Assembly: GCA_036736205.1 (NCBI GenBank)
Contig: DAINMX010000005.1
Location: forward strand, 8,018-72,017
Source of the DNA: XYA12-FULL-58-9 sp001798605
Lineage (GTDB): Bacteria; Myxococcota; XYA12-FULL-58-9
Length of the DNA: 64,000 nt
Reading direction: 5' to 3'
Below, piece after piece: positions 9,322 to 17,939 of this stretch (the first letter of the stretch is position 1; every line of letters starts with the position of its first letter). The notes under the pieces were generated by a model. The model searched no databases. It saw only the letters and a program-made list of their open reading frames with translations, and was not told the DNA's origin. A program made the position numbers and the translations under genes.

Positions 9322-10440
9322 ATGGCATGCCCACAGCGAATCGTCATCCGACGTGCCAGAGTCAACCAGCTACGTCCCAAACCCACGGATTCGACGAAGT
9401 TGGGGTTTGGCCGTTATTTCTCTGATCATTTTTTTGCCACCGAGTTTGACCGAACCAACGGCTGGCATCTCACCCGCATCGAGCCTTCTCGTCCATTGCA
9501 GCTCGACCCAGCAGCTTTGTGTTTGCACTACGGCCAAGAAGTGTTTGAGGGGCTCAAGGCCTATCGCGGCCAAAACGACGAGATCCAGCTCTTTCGTTGG
9601 CAACGCAATGCCGAGCGTCTGCGCAATTCGTGCAAGCGTTTGATGATGGAGACTGTGGAGGAGGAGATTTTTGGCCGGGCGATCAAGACACTGGTTCTCC
9701 TCGACAAGGACTGGATTCCCAAGGCATCGGGGTGTTCCCTTTACATACGCCCCACTCTCATCGCCACCGACCCATTCCTCGGGGTTCGCCCCGGGGATGA
9801 GTATGCGTTTTATGTGATTGTCGGCCCCGTCGGCAGCTACTATGCCAACGGTTTTGCGCCGGTGCCCATCTGGGTCTCAGATGAGGATGTCCGAGCTGTG
9901 AAGGGCGGACTAGGGGAAGCCAAGACGGCCGCCAACTACGCTCACTCGTTGTGCGCGCAACAGAAGGCCGTGAAACTCGGCTATTCACAGGTGCTCTGGT
10001 TGGACGCCATCGAGCACCGATGGGTCGAGGAGGTTGGGACCAGCAATGTCTTTTTCCGAATCGAGGATGAGATTGTCACGCCGCCACTCGCCGGCACCAT
10101 CCTTCCTGGGGTGACCAGAGACAGCGTTATTCAGATCTGCCGCCACTGGGGGATGACCGTCGTCGAGCGCCCCATTTCGATCGATGAGATTGTCGAGGGC
10201 GTTCAGACGGGAAAACTGCGCGAAGCGTTCGGAACTGGCACTGCGGCTGTCATTTCACCGATAGGCGCGCTCGGTATCAAAGGGCAACACATCGACATCG
10301 GCAAAGGCCAATGTGGCGAGATCTCCAAACGCCTCTATGACTACTTGACCCGTATTCAGTTTGGCCAAGAAGAAGACATCTTCGGATGGGTCGAGCGCAT
10401 CGACCATCTCGATCTCGAGTCTCTGGCCTGCGGCGAGTAG
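9322..10440 (+). CDS. ilvE: Branched-chain amino acid aminotransferase
   Basis: This 372-residue fold-type IV PLP enzyme interconverts Leu, Ile and Val with their 2-oxo acids, using 2-oxoglutarate/glutamate. It matches the longer, eukaryote-like BCAT subgroup: the GQEVFEGLKAYR block is at 71-82, and the Schiff-base lysine is Lys201 in GEAKTAANYAHS. EEVGTSNVFF and GTGTAAVISPIG, which bind the cofactor phosphate and the substrate, are also present. An AGAG stretch precedes the ATG. Length is normal for the family. It is read alone between the giant lipoprotein gene and proS, with 81 and 158 bases of flanking non-coding DNA. Confidence 0.93.
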   Translation: MACPQRIVIRRARVNQLRPKPTDSTKLGFGRYFSDHFFATEFDRTNGWHLTRIEPSRPLQLDPAALCLHYGQEVFEGLKAYRGQNDEIQLFRWQRNAERLRNSCKRLMMETVEEEIFGRAIKTLVLLDKDWIPKASGCSLYIRPTLIATDPFLGVRPGDEYAFYVIVGPVGSYYANGFAPVPIWVSDEDVRAVKGGLGEAKTAANYAHSLCAQQKAVKLGYSQVLWLDAIEHRWVEEVGTSNVFFRIEDEIVTPPLAGTILPGVTRDSVIQICRHWGMTVVERPISIDEIVEGVQTGKLREAFGTGTAAVISPIGALGIKGQHIDIGKGQCGEISKRLYDYLTRIQFGQEEDIFGWVERIDHLDLESLACGE

Positions 10441-10598
10441 TTCGAGGGCGTCCCACCATGACGTCAGGCTAGCTGAGCAACATGGGGCTGGTATGTGAGA
10501 CAAGAGGAAAGGTCTAGGATGAATGGTGCAGAAGTGATGCAAGGGACGCACGTTTTCCCTTTCCGGAACAGGGATTTCCCGGTACAAGCGCGGCCATC

Positions 10599-12044
10599 AT
10601 GAATGAGAAGAGTCCAGATCGAATCACGCCACGCGCCGAAGATTATTCACGTTGGTACCTAGATGTCATTCGCCAGGCGAACCTTGCCGAGGCTGCCGAG
10701 GTGGTCAAAGGCTGTATGGTGATCAAGCCTCATGGTTACGCCATCTGGGAAAAGATTCAGCGCGCCCTCGACGACATGTTCAAGGCCACGGGACACCAAA
10801 ACGCCTACTTCCCCTTGCTCATCCCCGAGAGTTTCATCACCAAAGAAGCAGAGCACGTTGAAGGGTTTTCCCCCGAGCTCGCGGTGGTCACCCACGCTGG
10901 TGGCAAAAAACTCGAAGAGAACTACGTCATTCGTCCGACCTCTGAGACCATCATTGGCCACTTCTTCTCACGCTGGATCGAGAGTTACCGCGACTTGCCG
11001 ATGCTCATCAACCAGTGGGCCAATGTCATGCGCTGGGAGCTGCGCACCCGTATGTTCCTGCGCACCAGTGAATTCCTATGGCAGGAGGGGCACACGGCCC
11101 ACGCGAGCCACGAAGAGGCACGCGAAGAGGTGTTGCGCATGCTCGGCATCTACTCGAAGTTCGCCGAAGAGTGGATGGCGATGCCGATCATTCGCGGCGT
11201 CAAGACGCAAACAGAGAAGTTCGCCGGTGCCCTCGAGAGTTATTGCATCGAGGCCATGATGCAAGACGGCAAGGCTCTGCAGGCCGGCACCAGCCACGAC
11301 CTCGGTCAGAACTTTGGCAAGGCCTTCGACGTCAGGTTCCAGACCGCCGAGGGCAAGATGGAATACGTCTGGCAAACCAGCTGGGGGGTATCGACGCGAC
11401 TCATCGGTGGACTCATCATGACCCACTCCGATGACAACGGCTTGGTGTTGCCACCGAAGCTCGCACCCATTCACATCGCCATCGTACCGATTCTCAAGGC
11501 AGGCTCAGAAGCCATTGTCGTGGAGGCGGGCGAATCCGTGAAGAAGGAGCTCAGCGACCGCGGTCTATCGGTAGTATTTGATACCCGCGATTACAAACCT
11601 GGCTTCAAATACTTCGAGTGGGAGCAGAAAGGCGTTCCCCTCCGCATCGAGATTGGCCCAAAGGACGTTGAGAAGGGCTCAGTGGCCGTCAAGGGCCGCC
11701 TTGCCGACAAAAAGGAGTTCTGGGAGCGCGCTGGTCTCGGCGAGCGAGTGGTCAAGTGGCTCGACAATTTCCAACAAGAGCTGTTCGAGACTGCCAGAGA
11801 GCGGCGCAAGGACAACACCGTGCGCATCGACACCTGGGATGAGTTCAAGTCTGTCTTCGCCGACCAAGACTCCAAGTTCGCCTATTGCCACTGGGACGGG
11901 ACAGCCGAGACCGAAGCGAAGATCAAAGAGGAGACAAGAGTCACCGTCCGATGTATTCCCGAGAACGCCGAAGAGGAAGATGGAGCTTGTGTGTTCAGCG
12001 GCAAGCCTTCAAAGCGGCGCGTGTTGTTCGCCAAAGCCTACTAG
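10599..12044 (+). CDS. proS: Prolyl-tRNA synthetase, archaeal/eukaryotic-like (short) type
   Basis: This 481-residue class II synthetase charges tRNA-Pro. Motif 1 is around NAYFPLLIPES, motif 2 is RWELRTRMFLRTSEFLWQEGHT (in pieces RWELRTR and FLRTSEF), and motif 3 is GGLIMTHSDDNGLVLPP. The editing insertion of the long bacterial ProRS is absent, and the C-terminal extension ends in a tyrosine (FAKAY). Both traits define the short archaeal/eukaryotic-like form, which also occurs in several bacterial groups. Its stop overlaps the convergent lipoprotein gene by 4 bases. Confidence 0.95.
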   Translation: MNEKSPDRITPRAEDYSRWYLDVIRQANLAEAAEVVKGCMVIKPHGYAIWEKIQRALDDMFKATGHQNAYFPLLIPESFITKEAEHVEGFSPELAVVTHAGGKKLEENYVIRPTSETIIGHFFSRWIESYRDLPMLINQWANVMRWELRTRMFLRTSEFLWQEGHTAHASHEEAREEVLRMLGIYSKFAEEWMAMPIIRGVKTQTEKFAGALESYCIEAMMQDGKALQAGTSHDLGQNFGKAFDVRFQTAEGKMEYVWQTSWGVSTRLIGGLIMTHSDDNGLVLPPKLAPIHIAIVPILKAGSEAIVVEAGESVKKELSDRGLSVVFDTRDYKPGFKYFEWEQKGVPLRIEIGPKDVEKGSVAVKGRLADKKEFWERAGLGERVVKWLDNFQQELFETARERRKDNTVRIDTWDEFKSVFADQDSKFAYCHWDGTAETEAKIKEETRVTVRCIPENAEEEDGACVFSGKPSKRRVLFAKAY

Positions 12045-12796
12045 TTTGTTTGCTCTTTTGGGACCAACATGTAGAGCTGATCGACAGAACCTGCCGAGTC
12101 ACAGAACAAATTGACACGCTCGAGTCGAGTGCCATCTGAGCGAGCGTCCTCGAGTTGCTCGCGTTCGACCTGGCGGTCTGGACCGCCACTGCAGGGCGAG
12201 ACGAACTCGATGAAATAGCGAGCCTCGTCAGCGGTCTGCATCACCACAGGGTTCTCCGTCGTGCGGCCAAAACTCTGAGCACGTTGAGCCCAAATGGCAT
12301 TGAGATAACCTCTGGCTTCATCAACACGTTGTCGCAACTTGAAGTGCTCGACAAAATCACCTTCCTCATCGACCGCGTAGCGATGCTGCTCGCGAACATC
12401 TATGACGTCCTGTGCAACCAAAGCGAAGCTCGCCAAAGCCTCGGCGGTGCGATCTTCGTTGTGCAGGCGTCGCTCCGATTCGGCAATGTGCCAATACGCG
12501 AGCGCTCTGCCCGCATCGTTGAGATTGCCTGTGGAGATGGCAGTGGCGAAGGCATCGGCTGCGTCGCGCGGCTGGTCCTGGTGGAAGTACAAGAACCCTT
12601 TCTCCAACATGGCCCCTGCCGAATCGTCCTCGATGTTCTGCGCCGGCCTGGGAGCCGGCGTCGCCACAGGCATCATGGAGGCCATCATTGGGCGCTCGTC
12701 ATAACCCTTGAGCGTTTGGTAGGGGGCGCAGGTTGTGACGACACACCCGACACCCACGGTTGCGGCGATTCTCAAATAGGTGGTTCGGTAAAACAT
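12041..12796 (-). CDS. Predicted lipoprotein with helical repeat-like region
   Basis: The start is placed at ATG 12796, preceded by a strong GGAGGTGGAG site. A longer frame from 12844 lacks one and would spoil the signal. The 251-residue product starts with a signal peptide ending at a Cys (VVTTCAPY). Residues ~55-150 (AGAMLEKGFLYFHQDQPRDAADAF...) read as TPR-like helices. The C-terminal 60 residues contain a short Cys-containing segment. No family is recognised. It is convergent with proS and divergent from the PfpI-like gene. Confidence 0.7.
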   Translation of the reverse strand: MFYRTTYLRIAATVGVGCVVTTCAPYQTLKGYDERPMMASMMPVATPAPRPAQNIEDDSAGAMLEKGFLYFHQDQPRDAADAFATAISTGNLNDAGRALAYWHIAESERRLHNEDRTAEALASFALVAQDVIDVREQHRYAVDEEGDFVEHFKLRQRVDEARGYLNAIWAQRAQSFGRTTENPVVMQTADEARYFIEFVSPCSGGPDRQVEREQLEDARSDGTRLERVNLFCDSAGSVDQLYMLVPKEQTN

Positions 12797-12988
12797 GATG
12801 CACTCCACCTCCATTGTACGGGCATCGACACGAAAGCGCATCAACTTGATTCAAAATCTTCACATAACATCCTGAAATATGGGCATATTCTTACATCCTG
12901 GGTTTTTGTGGGTCTTTGCCCTCCATTTCATGCGGATGTTGTCTTTGCTGCCTTTGAGGAAGCGGAAGTTTTCGGTATAGGCATTCCC

Positions 12989-13549
12989 ATGAAACTTGTG
13001 GGCAAGAAGGCTCTGATGGTGATAGCCCCTGCGGGGTTTCAGGACGAAGAGCTGTTTGTGCCCCGTCAATTGCTCGAGTCTGCGGGTGTTTCTGTCACGG
13101 TGGCTTCCACTCGCACAGGTGGGTTGAAAGGCATGATGGGCGGTCGAGCGACTGCCATGACAACCGTTGACCGTGTCAATGTCGGCCTGTTTGATGCGGT
13201 GCTTCTCGTTGGCGGCGATGGTGCGCGCGACCACTTGTGGTCCCACTCTCGCCTGCAAGCCCTGGTGCGAGAGGCAAGCAAAGCGGGAAAGATCGTCGGT
13301 GCGATTTGTTTGGCACCGGTTGTGCTCGCCCGTGCGGGACTTCTTGCGGACAAAGAAACTGCTGTGTGGCGAAGTCCAGAAGCACTGGCTGAGCTCAAAG
13401 AGGCGCGGGTGCGGGTTGCCGATGCAGACGTGCTGCACGCTGGCAATCTCATCACAGCGAACGGCCCTTTGGCGGCAGAGCGTTGGGCGAATGCCATCAT
13501 CGCCGCAATCGCAGAAATGCAACGAGAGCTTCCTGACATTTGTTATTGA
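12989..13549 (+). CDS. DJ-1/PfpI-family protein
   Basis: This 186-residue protein has the class I glutamine amidotransferase-like fold of DJ-1/PfpI proteins. The nucleophile-elbow Cys107 sits in VGAICLAPVVLA, and the conserved acidic residue that tunes it is in FQDEELFVP (Glu20/21). Family members act as cysteine peptidases, deglycases, chaperones or redox sensors, so the exact reaction is open. The frame extends upstream to 12155, but that part is antisense to the lipoprotein gene. ATG 12989 gives the normal family N-terminus (KKALMVIAPAGFQDEE), although its ribosome site is weak. It lies 33 bases upstream of the dehydrogenase gene, so co-transcription is likely. Confidence 0.85.
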   Translation: MKLVGKKALMVIAPAGFQDEELFVPRQLLESAGVSVTVASTRTGGLKGMMGGRATAMTTVDRVNVGLFDAVLLVGGDGARDHLWSHSRLQALVREASKAGKIVGAICLAPVVLARAGLLADKETAVWRSPEALAELKEARVRVADADVLHAGNLITANGPLAAERWANAIIAAIAEMQRELPDICY

Positions 13550-13582
13550 GACCTCAACATCACCGATAAGAAGGAGAAGGGC

Positions 13583-14509
13583 ATGAGTATTCCCAAGCCA
13601 GAAGATGTTAAATCCATTGCCGTGATGGGATTCGGCACCATGGGCCACACCTGGGTCACAGCGCTGCTCAAGGGCGGACTCGAAGTCTATGTGTACGACG
13701 CGAACAAAGAGATGGTCGAAACCAACGTCGGGCGCGTCAAGGGCTACTTCGAAAGCATGAAGAAGAAGGGCACGTGGGACGGTGACGTCGACGCGACCGT
13801 CAAGAAAATCCACGTTCTCGAAACCGAGAACGCTCTGGGCAAATGTGGTGCCCCTGTGTTGCTCGAGGTTGTCTTCGAAGACCTCAAGCTCAAGCTCGGG
13901 ATCTATGAACGACTCGGCAAGATCATGCCCACCGACACGATCTTCTGGACCAACACTTCGTGTCTGGACATCGAAAAGATGGGCACCGCCAGTGGCCGTC
14001 TCGACAAGTTCATTGGTACCCACGGCATGAACCCAGTGCACTTGATGACAGGCGTCGAGATCGTCAAACATCCGGCACTGTCGCAGAAGGTGCTCGATTT
14101 CACCTTGGCCTTGATCAAGCGCGTCGGCAAAGACCCGTTCATCACCGACAATGTCCCTGGCTTCATCGTCAACAACGGCCTGATTCCCTGGATCATTCAC
14201 TTCGTCAACATGCTCGAGCGTCGCCAGGCGACCACCGAGGACATCGACACGGCACTCAAGTCGTGCCTCGGCCATCCCCAGGGCGTCCTCATGCTCACCG
14301 ACTTCATCGGCATCAACACAACAATCCTTGTCGCCGAAGAATTGCGCAGTGCCACTCTCGACCCGCGCTACATCGTTCCGCCACTGCTCTACAAGATGCG
14401 TGACGCCGGTTGGGATGGCTTCAAGACTGGCCGCGGATTCTATGACTGGTCGGATCGCAAGGCCCCCAAGGCCATCGACTTTGAGAAACTCGATCGGCCC
14501 AAGGGCTGA
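13583..14509 (+). CDS. 3-hydroxyacyl-CoA dehydrogenase (3-hydroxybutyryl-CoA dehydrogenase type)
   Basis: This 308-residue stand-alone NAD(P)-dependent dehydrogenase should oxidise (S)-3-hydroxyacyl-CoA to 3-oxoacyl-CoA in beta-oxidation, or run the reverse reaction. The nucleotide loop is GFGTMG at 16-21. The catalytic His is His146 in HGMNPV, matching the HFFNPV motif of the family. The C-terminal dimerisation domain has the usual PGFIVNN and GF..GRGFYDW signatures. AAGGAGAAGG precedes the ATG. Chain length of the natural substrate cannot be told. Confidence 0.9.
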   Translation: MSIPKPEDVKSIAVMGFGTMGHTWVTALLKGGLEVYVYDANKEMVETNVGRVKGYFESMKKKGTWDGDVDATVKKIHVLETENALGKCGAPVLLEVVFEDLKLKLGIYERLGKIMPTDTIFWTNTSCLDIEKMGTASGRLDKFIGTHGMNPVHLMTGVEIVKHPALSQKVLDFTLALIKRVGKDPFITDNVPGFIVNNGLIPWIIHFVNMLERRQATTEDIDTALKSCLGHPQGVLMLTDFIGINTTILVAEELRSATLDPRYIVPPLLYKMRDAGWDGFKTGRGFYDWSDRKAPKAIDFEKLDRPKG

Positions 14510-14575
14510 CAGTCTCGCCTGGTCGGCCGTCACGCAAGAGTGCGGCCGATTCATCACACGTAACGACGGCAGGGG

Positions 14576-14671
14576 ATGAAGAAGAATATTGCCTTTGTCG
14601 GTGTTGTTGTCTCCGTGGCCATGGGTGCCGCATCCTTCCTGCTCTACTTCTGGATGATAGGAGTTGTGTAG
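14576..14671 (+). CDS. Small single-helix membrane protein
   Basis: A 31-codon frame begins with a basic MKKN and continues as one hydrophobic segment (IAFVGVVVSVAMGAASFLLYFWM), ending at TAG 14669-14671. An AGGGG stretch directly precedes the ATG, closer than ideal. It fills most of the gap between the dehydrogenase and the response regulator. A short signal-anchor-like peptide of this shape can arise by chance, so support is moderate. No function is suggested. Confidence 0.4.
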   Translation: MKKNIAFVGVVVSVAMGAASFLLYFWMIGVV

Positions 14672-14680
14672 CCGCCAGCA

Positions 14681-14700
14681 ATGTGCAACCATTTGCACAT
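14681..14700. promoter_or_regulatory. 8-bp inverted repeat over the start of the response-regulator gene
   Basis: ATGTGCAA (14681-14688) and TTGCACAT (14693-14700) are perfect inverted arms around a 4-base spacer. They cover both candidate start codons (14681, 14699) of the sigma-54 activator gene. A dimeric regulator could bind here, or the RNA could fold over the start. Regulation is inferred from symmetry and position only. Confidence 0.4.
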
Positions 14701-16468
14701 GTCGGGTTTGCCGAGTTTATCCCGCGTCCTGGTGGTCGATGATGAAGAGCACAACGTTCAGTTGATCTCTCGTATCGTCCGACCCGAAGCCCAAACTGTC
14801 ATTGCACGCTCAGCAGAGGAGGCGCGAGTCATCCTTGCGGAAGGCGGCATCGACGTCATGATCGTCGATCACCGTTTGCCTGGCGAGAGCGGCGCATCCT
14901 TGTTGCGGCACGCCGCCGAGACGGCCCCCACTGTTGGACGAATATTGGTTACCGCCTATGGCGACCATGCCGAAGTGGTTGCGGCGTGCAAGTCTGAGAT
15001 CGTGCAGCATCTCTTTCTTAAACCGTTTTCCCCAGCTCGACTCAAGGTGGCGGTGCTGGAGGTACTGCGCAATTGCGGACGTGTCGATCCTCCCTGGGTG
15101 CTTCTCGCAGATCAGGATCAAACGGCTCGCTCGGCCTTGGCACTCATGCTGTCAACACATGGCATTGCGTCACTGGAAGCCGAGAACGGCACACAGGCCA
15201 TTCAGATCATCGATCAGCAGCCCCTCGATGCCGCGCTCGTTGATCTGTCCACCCCGCGCATGGATGGACTCGCGATCTTGGAGCACTGTCGCACTCGTCA
15301 CCCAGACCTGCCAGTAATCGTCGTCACCGATAGCGATGTCTCAGTGGGTCTCAATTTTCTCGAAGCTGGTGCCTTCGATTTTCTCAACAAGCCGATCGTG
15401 CGTGGCGAGCTCGTTGTGCGCATTCGCCGCGCCATCCTCCATCACCACCAGGCCGGGTATCATGACCGCTTGCTCAATGAGGCGGCTGGCGTCACCCAAC
15501 ATGAACGGTTGGTTGCACACAGTTCGCAGATGCGACACGTTCTCGAGCGTGCGCGCTCGGTCGCGAGCTTCGATGTGAATGTTTTGGTGACGGGTGAGAC
15601 CGGCACGGGCAAGGAAGAGGTGTCACGGGTCGTTCATCGAGCCGGACGCCGCGCCGAGGGAACTTTTCTGGCAATCAACTGTGGTGCCCTACCAGAGCAA
15701 CTCATCGAGCGGGAGCTCTTTGGCCACGAAAAAGGTTCGTTCACCGACGCCAAGACGTCGCAGATGGGTATGTTCGAAGCAGCCACTGGCGGAACAATCC
15801 TTCTGGACGAAATTGGTGAGCTTTCACTGCATGCGCAGTCTCGCCTGTTGCGTGTCATCGACGCCAAAGAGGTGACACGCATCGGTGCCAACAAGCCGAC
15901 CAGTGTTGACGTGAGGATCATCGCGGCAACCCACAAAGACCTCGAACGCATGGTCGAAGCGGGCGCGTTCCGCCAGGACCTCTACTATCGCTTGAACGTA
16001 TTCCACATCCACGTCCCACCGTTGCGGGAGCGGCCCGATGACATAGCTCCGCTGATGGAGCGCGCGGCACTGGATTTTTGTCGTCGCAATGACATGCCCA
16101 TACCGGAAATTGATAACTCGGTGATACGTCAGGCGTTGGGGCACAACTGGCCAGGGAATGTTCGCGAGCTCTTCCACGTAATAGAGAGAAGCTTGGTGCT
16201 CAGCGGCGGCCGTCGTCTGCTCAATCTCGACTTGGGGAGCCCGCTGGGGCCTCACTCAACCACAGCCCCCATGCCATCACAACTGAACGCTGAGCTTCCT
16301 CTGCGAGAGGCCATCGATTCATTGCTCGAAGAGCTTGAGCGCCAATACATTATTGACGTGTTGGAGAAGAACGACGGCAGAATTGGCCGCGCGGCTGAGC
16401 ACGCAGGTATCCACCGCAAGAGCCTCTACAACAAGATGAAGAAGTACGGCCTCTCAGCCAAGCAATAG
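14681..16468 (+). CDS. Sigma-54-dependent response regulator with two receiver domains
   Basis: Read from ATG 14681 the protein has 595 residues; ATG 14699 is the alternative and would only trim the tail. REC1 covers about 15-130 with phospho-acceptor Asp63. REC2 covers about 138-255 with Asp188 and the switch Lys in LNKP. The AAA+ domain (about 275-510) has Walker A GETGTGKE at 305-312 and Walker B LLDEIGEL near 376. A Fis-type HTH (GRIGRAAEHAGIHRKSLYNKM) ends the chain. The sigma-54 contact loop reads GSFTDA (352-357) instead of GAFTGA; the essential Phe-Thr pair is kept. It should activate sigma-54 promoters after phosphorylation. No histidine kinase is adjacent, so its partner is unknown. 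Confidence 0.92.
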   Translation: MCNHLHMSGLPSLSRVLVVDDEEHNVQLISRIVRPEAQTVIARSAEEARVILAEGGIDVMIVDHRLPGESGASLLRHAAETAPTVGRILVTAYGDHAEVVAACKSEIVQHLFLKPFSPARLKVAVLEVLRNCGRVDPPWVLLADQDQTARSALALMLSTHGIASLEAENGTQAIQIIDQQPLDAALVDLSTPRMDGLAILEHCRTRHPDLPVIVVTDSDVSVGLNFLEAGAFDFLNKPIVRGELVVRIRRAILHHHQAGYHDRLLNEAAGVTQHERLVAHSSQMRHVLERARSVASFDVNVLVTGETGTGKEEVSRVVHRAGRRAEGTFLAINCGALPEQLIERELFGHEKGSFTDAKTSQMGMFEAATGGTILLDEIGELSLHAQSRLLRVIDAKEVTRIGANKPTSVDVRIIAATHKDLERMVEAGAFRQDLYYRLNVFHIHVPPLRERPDDIAPLMERAALDFCRRNDMPIPEIDNSVIRQALGHNWPGNVRELFHVIERSLVLSGGRRLLNLDLGSPLGPHSTTAPMPSQLNAELPLREAIDSLLEELERQYIIDVLEKNDGRIGRAAEHAGIHRKSLYNKMKKYGLSAKQ

Positions 16469-16472
16469 TAAC

Positions 16473-16751
16473 TTAGATGAGACGCTGACGCAGTCGGCTC
16501 AGAGAATCCCGAATGGGATTGCTCGACGTCCCAGACACGGCGGCATCAGCATCATGCGACCCGAGGCGCGTGATCGCTGCAGGATACTTTGAAGCTGGCA
16601 TATGTGTCTCAACGGTTCTCTTGGCTGCCGGCTTCTTGGCTGCCGGCTTCTTGGCTGCCGGCTTCTTGGCTGCCGGTTTCTTCGCTGCCGGCTTTTTGGC
16701 TGCTGGCTTCTTCGCTGCTGGCTTCTTCGCTGTCGTCTTCTTCTTCGCCAT
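16473..16751 (-). CDS. Lys/Ala/Pro-rich histone H1-like protein
   Basis: This 92-residue basic protein starts MAKKKTTA and then has seven consecutive KKPAA pentapeptides (residues 9-43), followed by a non-repetitive tail. Such tails resemble eukaryotic H1 and bacterial H1-like proteins that bind DNA without sequence preference, so a role in nucleoid compaction is likely. A GGGAG site sits before the ATG. The gene ends 4 bases from the convergent response-regulator stop. The C-terminal 45 residues match nothing I recognise. Confidence 0.75.
   Translation of the reverse strand: MAKKKTTAKKPAAKKPAAKKPAAKKPAAKKPAAKKPAAKKPAAKRTVETHMPASKYPAAITRLGSHDADAAVSGTSSNPIRDSLSRLRQRLI
16623..16727. repeat. 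Seven 15-bp tandem repeats encoding KKPAA
   Basis: These are in-frame copies of a 15-base unit (on the plus strand, gctgccggcttcttg and close variants). Copies differ by only one to three bases, so copy number can change by slippage without breaking the frame. Confidence 0.85.
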
Positions 16752-16926
16752 TTTGGGACTCCCTGGGCCACGTCATGGGCCAGCCGTACTCATAGCAAAT
16801 ATGGGAGACCATGGCACGACCCAAACCGCTAAGACCGCACATCAATCTTTGGGCAGAAGCGAAATGGGCACCCAAGTATGCTAGACCTTGTTGACCCATT
16901 CGACTCATCGGGACAGGGAGATTTTC

Positions 16927-17904
16927 ATGAAGACCCGCATAACCGAGCTGTTTGGCATCGAACACCCAATCATCCAAGGCGGAATGCATCACGTCGGCCT
17001 GGCTGAGCTTGCGTCGGCCGTCAGCAATGCGGGTGGGCTCGGTATGATCACGGCGCTCACCCTGCCGACGCCAAACGCGCTTGCCAAAGAGATCTCCCGT
17101 TGCCACGAAATGACCGACAAACCCTTCGGCGTCAATTTAACATTTCTGCCGGCCTTCGTCTCGCCCCCGTACCCCGAGTACATCGATGCCATCATCGCGG
17201 GTGGAGTCAGGATCGTCGAGACGGCGGGACGCAATCCAGAAGAGCATATGCCAAAGCTGAAGGGCGCTGGCATCAAAGTTATTCACAAGTGCACCTCCGT
17301 GCGCCACTCACTCAAGGCCGAGAAGATCGGTTGTGACGCAGTGAGTGTCGATGGCTTCGAGTGCGGCGGCCATCCCGGTGAGGACGACATTCCCAATATG
17401 ATCTTGCTACCCCGAGCAGCGGCGGAGCTGAAAATCCCGTTCGTGGCGTCCGGTGGCATGGCCGATGGTCGCAGTCTCGTCGCAGCTTTGGCGATGGGTG
17501 CCGACGGCATCAATATGGGAACACGCTTCATCGCCACCAAGGAGGCACCGGTTCACGACAAGGTCAAACAAGCCATCGTCGATGCCTCCGAGCTCGACAC
17601 TCGATTGATCATGCGACCTCTGCGCAACACCGAGAGGGTGATGAACAACTCGGCTGTGGAGAGGCTGCTCACGATCGAAAGAGAGAAGGGCACAGAACTG
17701 ACGATTCAAGATATCATCCCCCAAATCGCAGGCGTCTATCCCAAAGTGATGCATGACGGCGATCTCGAGGCCGGTGCCTGGTCTTGTGGCATGGTCGCTG
17801 GCCTCATTGACGACATTCCGACCTGCAAGGAGCTGCTCGTGCGCATCATGAAGCAAGCCGAAGCTCTCATCAGGGAGCGACTCACGGGCATGCTGGACCG
17901 ATAA
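16927..17904 (+). CDS. Nitronate monooxygenase family flavoprotein
   Basis: This 325-residue FMN TIM-barrel enzyme is expected to oxidise alkyl nitronates such as propionate 3-nitronate, or to act as a related flavin oxidoreductase (FabK and IMPDH-like proteins share the fold). The family features are IIQGGM near the N-terminus, the FMN-binding segment PFVASGGMADGRSLVAALAMGADGINMGTRF (in pieces ASGGMADGRS and GADGINMGTRF) and the His of GFECGGHPGE. The start is ATG 16927, preceded by GGGAG, not the earlier in-frame ATG 16888. It is a single gene, convergent with the transglycosylase. Confidence 0.88.
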   Translation: MKTRITELFGIEHPIIQGGMHHVGLAELASAVSNAGGLGMITALTLPTPNALAKEISRCHEMTDKPFGVNLTFLPAFVSPPYPEYIDAIIAGGVRIVETAGRNPEEHMPKLKGAGIKVIHKCTSVRHSLKAEKIGCDAVSVDGFECGGHPGEDDIPNMILLPRAAAELKIPFVASGGMADGRSLVAALAMGADGINMGTRFIATKEAPVHDKVKQAIVDASELDTRLIMRPLRNTERVMNNSAVERLLTIEREKGTELTIQDIIPQIAGVYPKVMHDGDLEAGAWSCGMVAGLIDDIPTCKELLVRIMKQAEALIRERLTGMLDR

Positions 17905-17939
17905 GGATGCAGCACGGGGTCCGAAGTGATGACGGCGAT

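Noticed and set aside
12155..12988. Upstream extension of the PfpI-like frame
   Set aside because: It is antisense to the lipoprotein gene at 12041-12796. The family N-terminus starts at ATG 12989.
16623..16727. Possible CRISPR-like repeat array
   Set aside because: The units are direct 15-base copies with no spacers and lie inside a coding frame (KKPAA).
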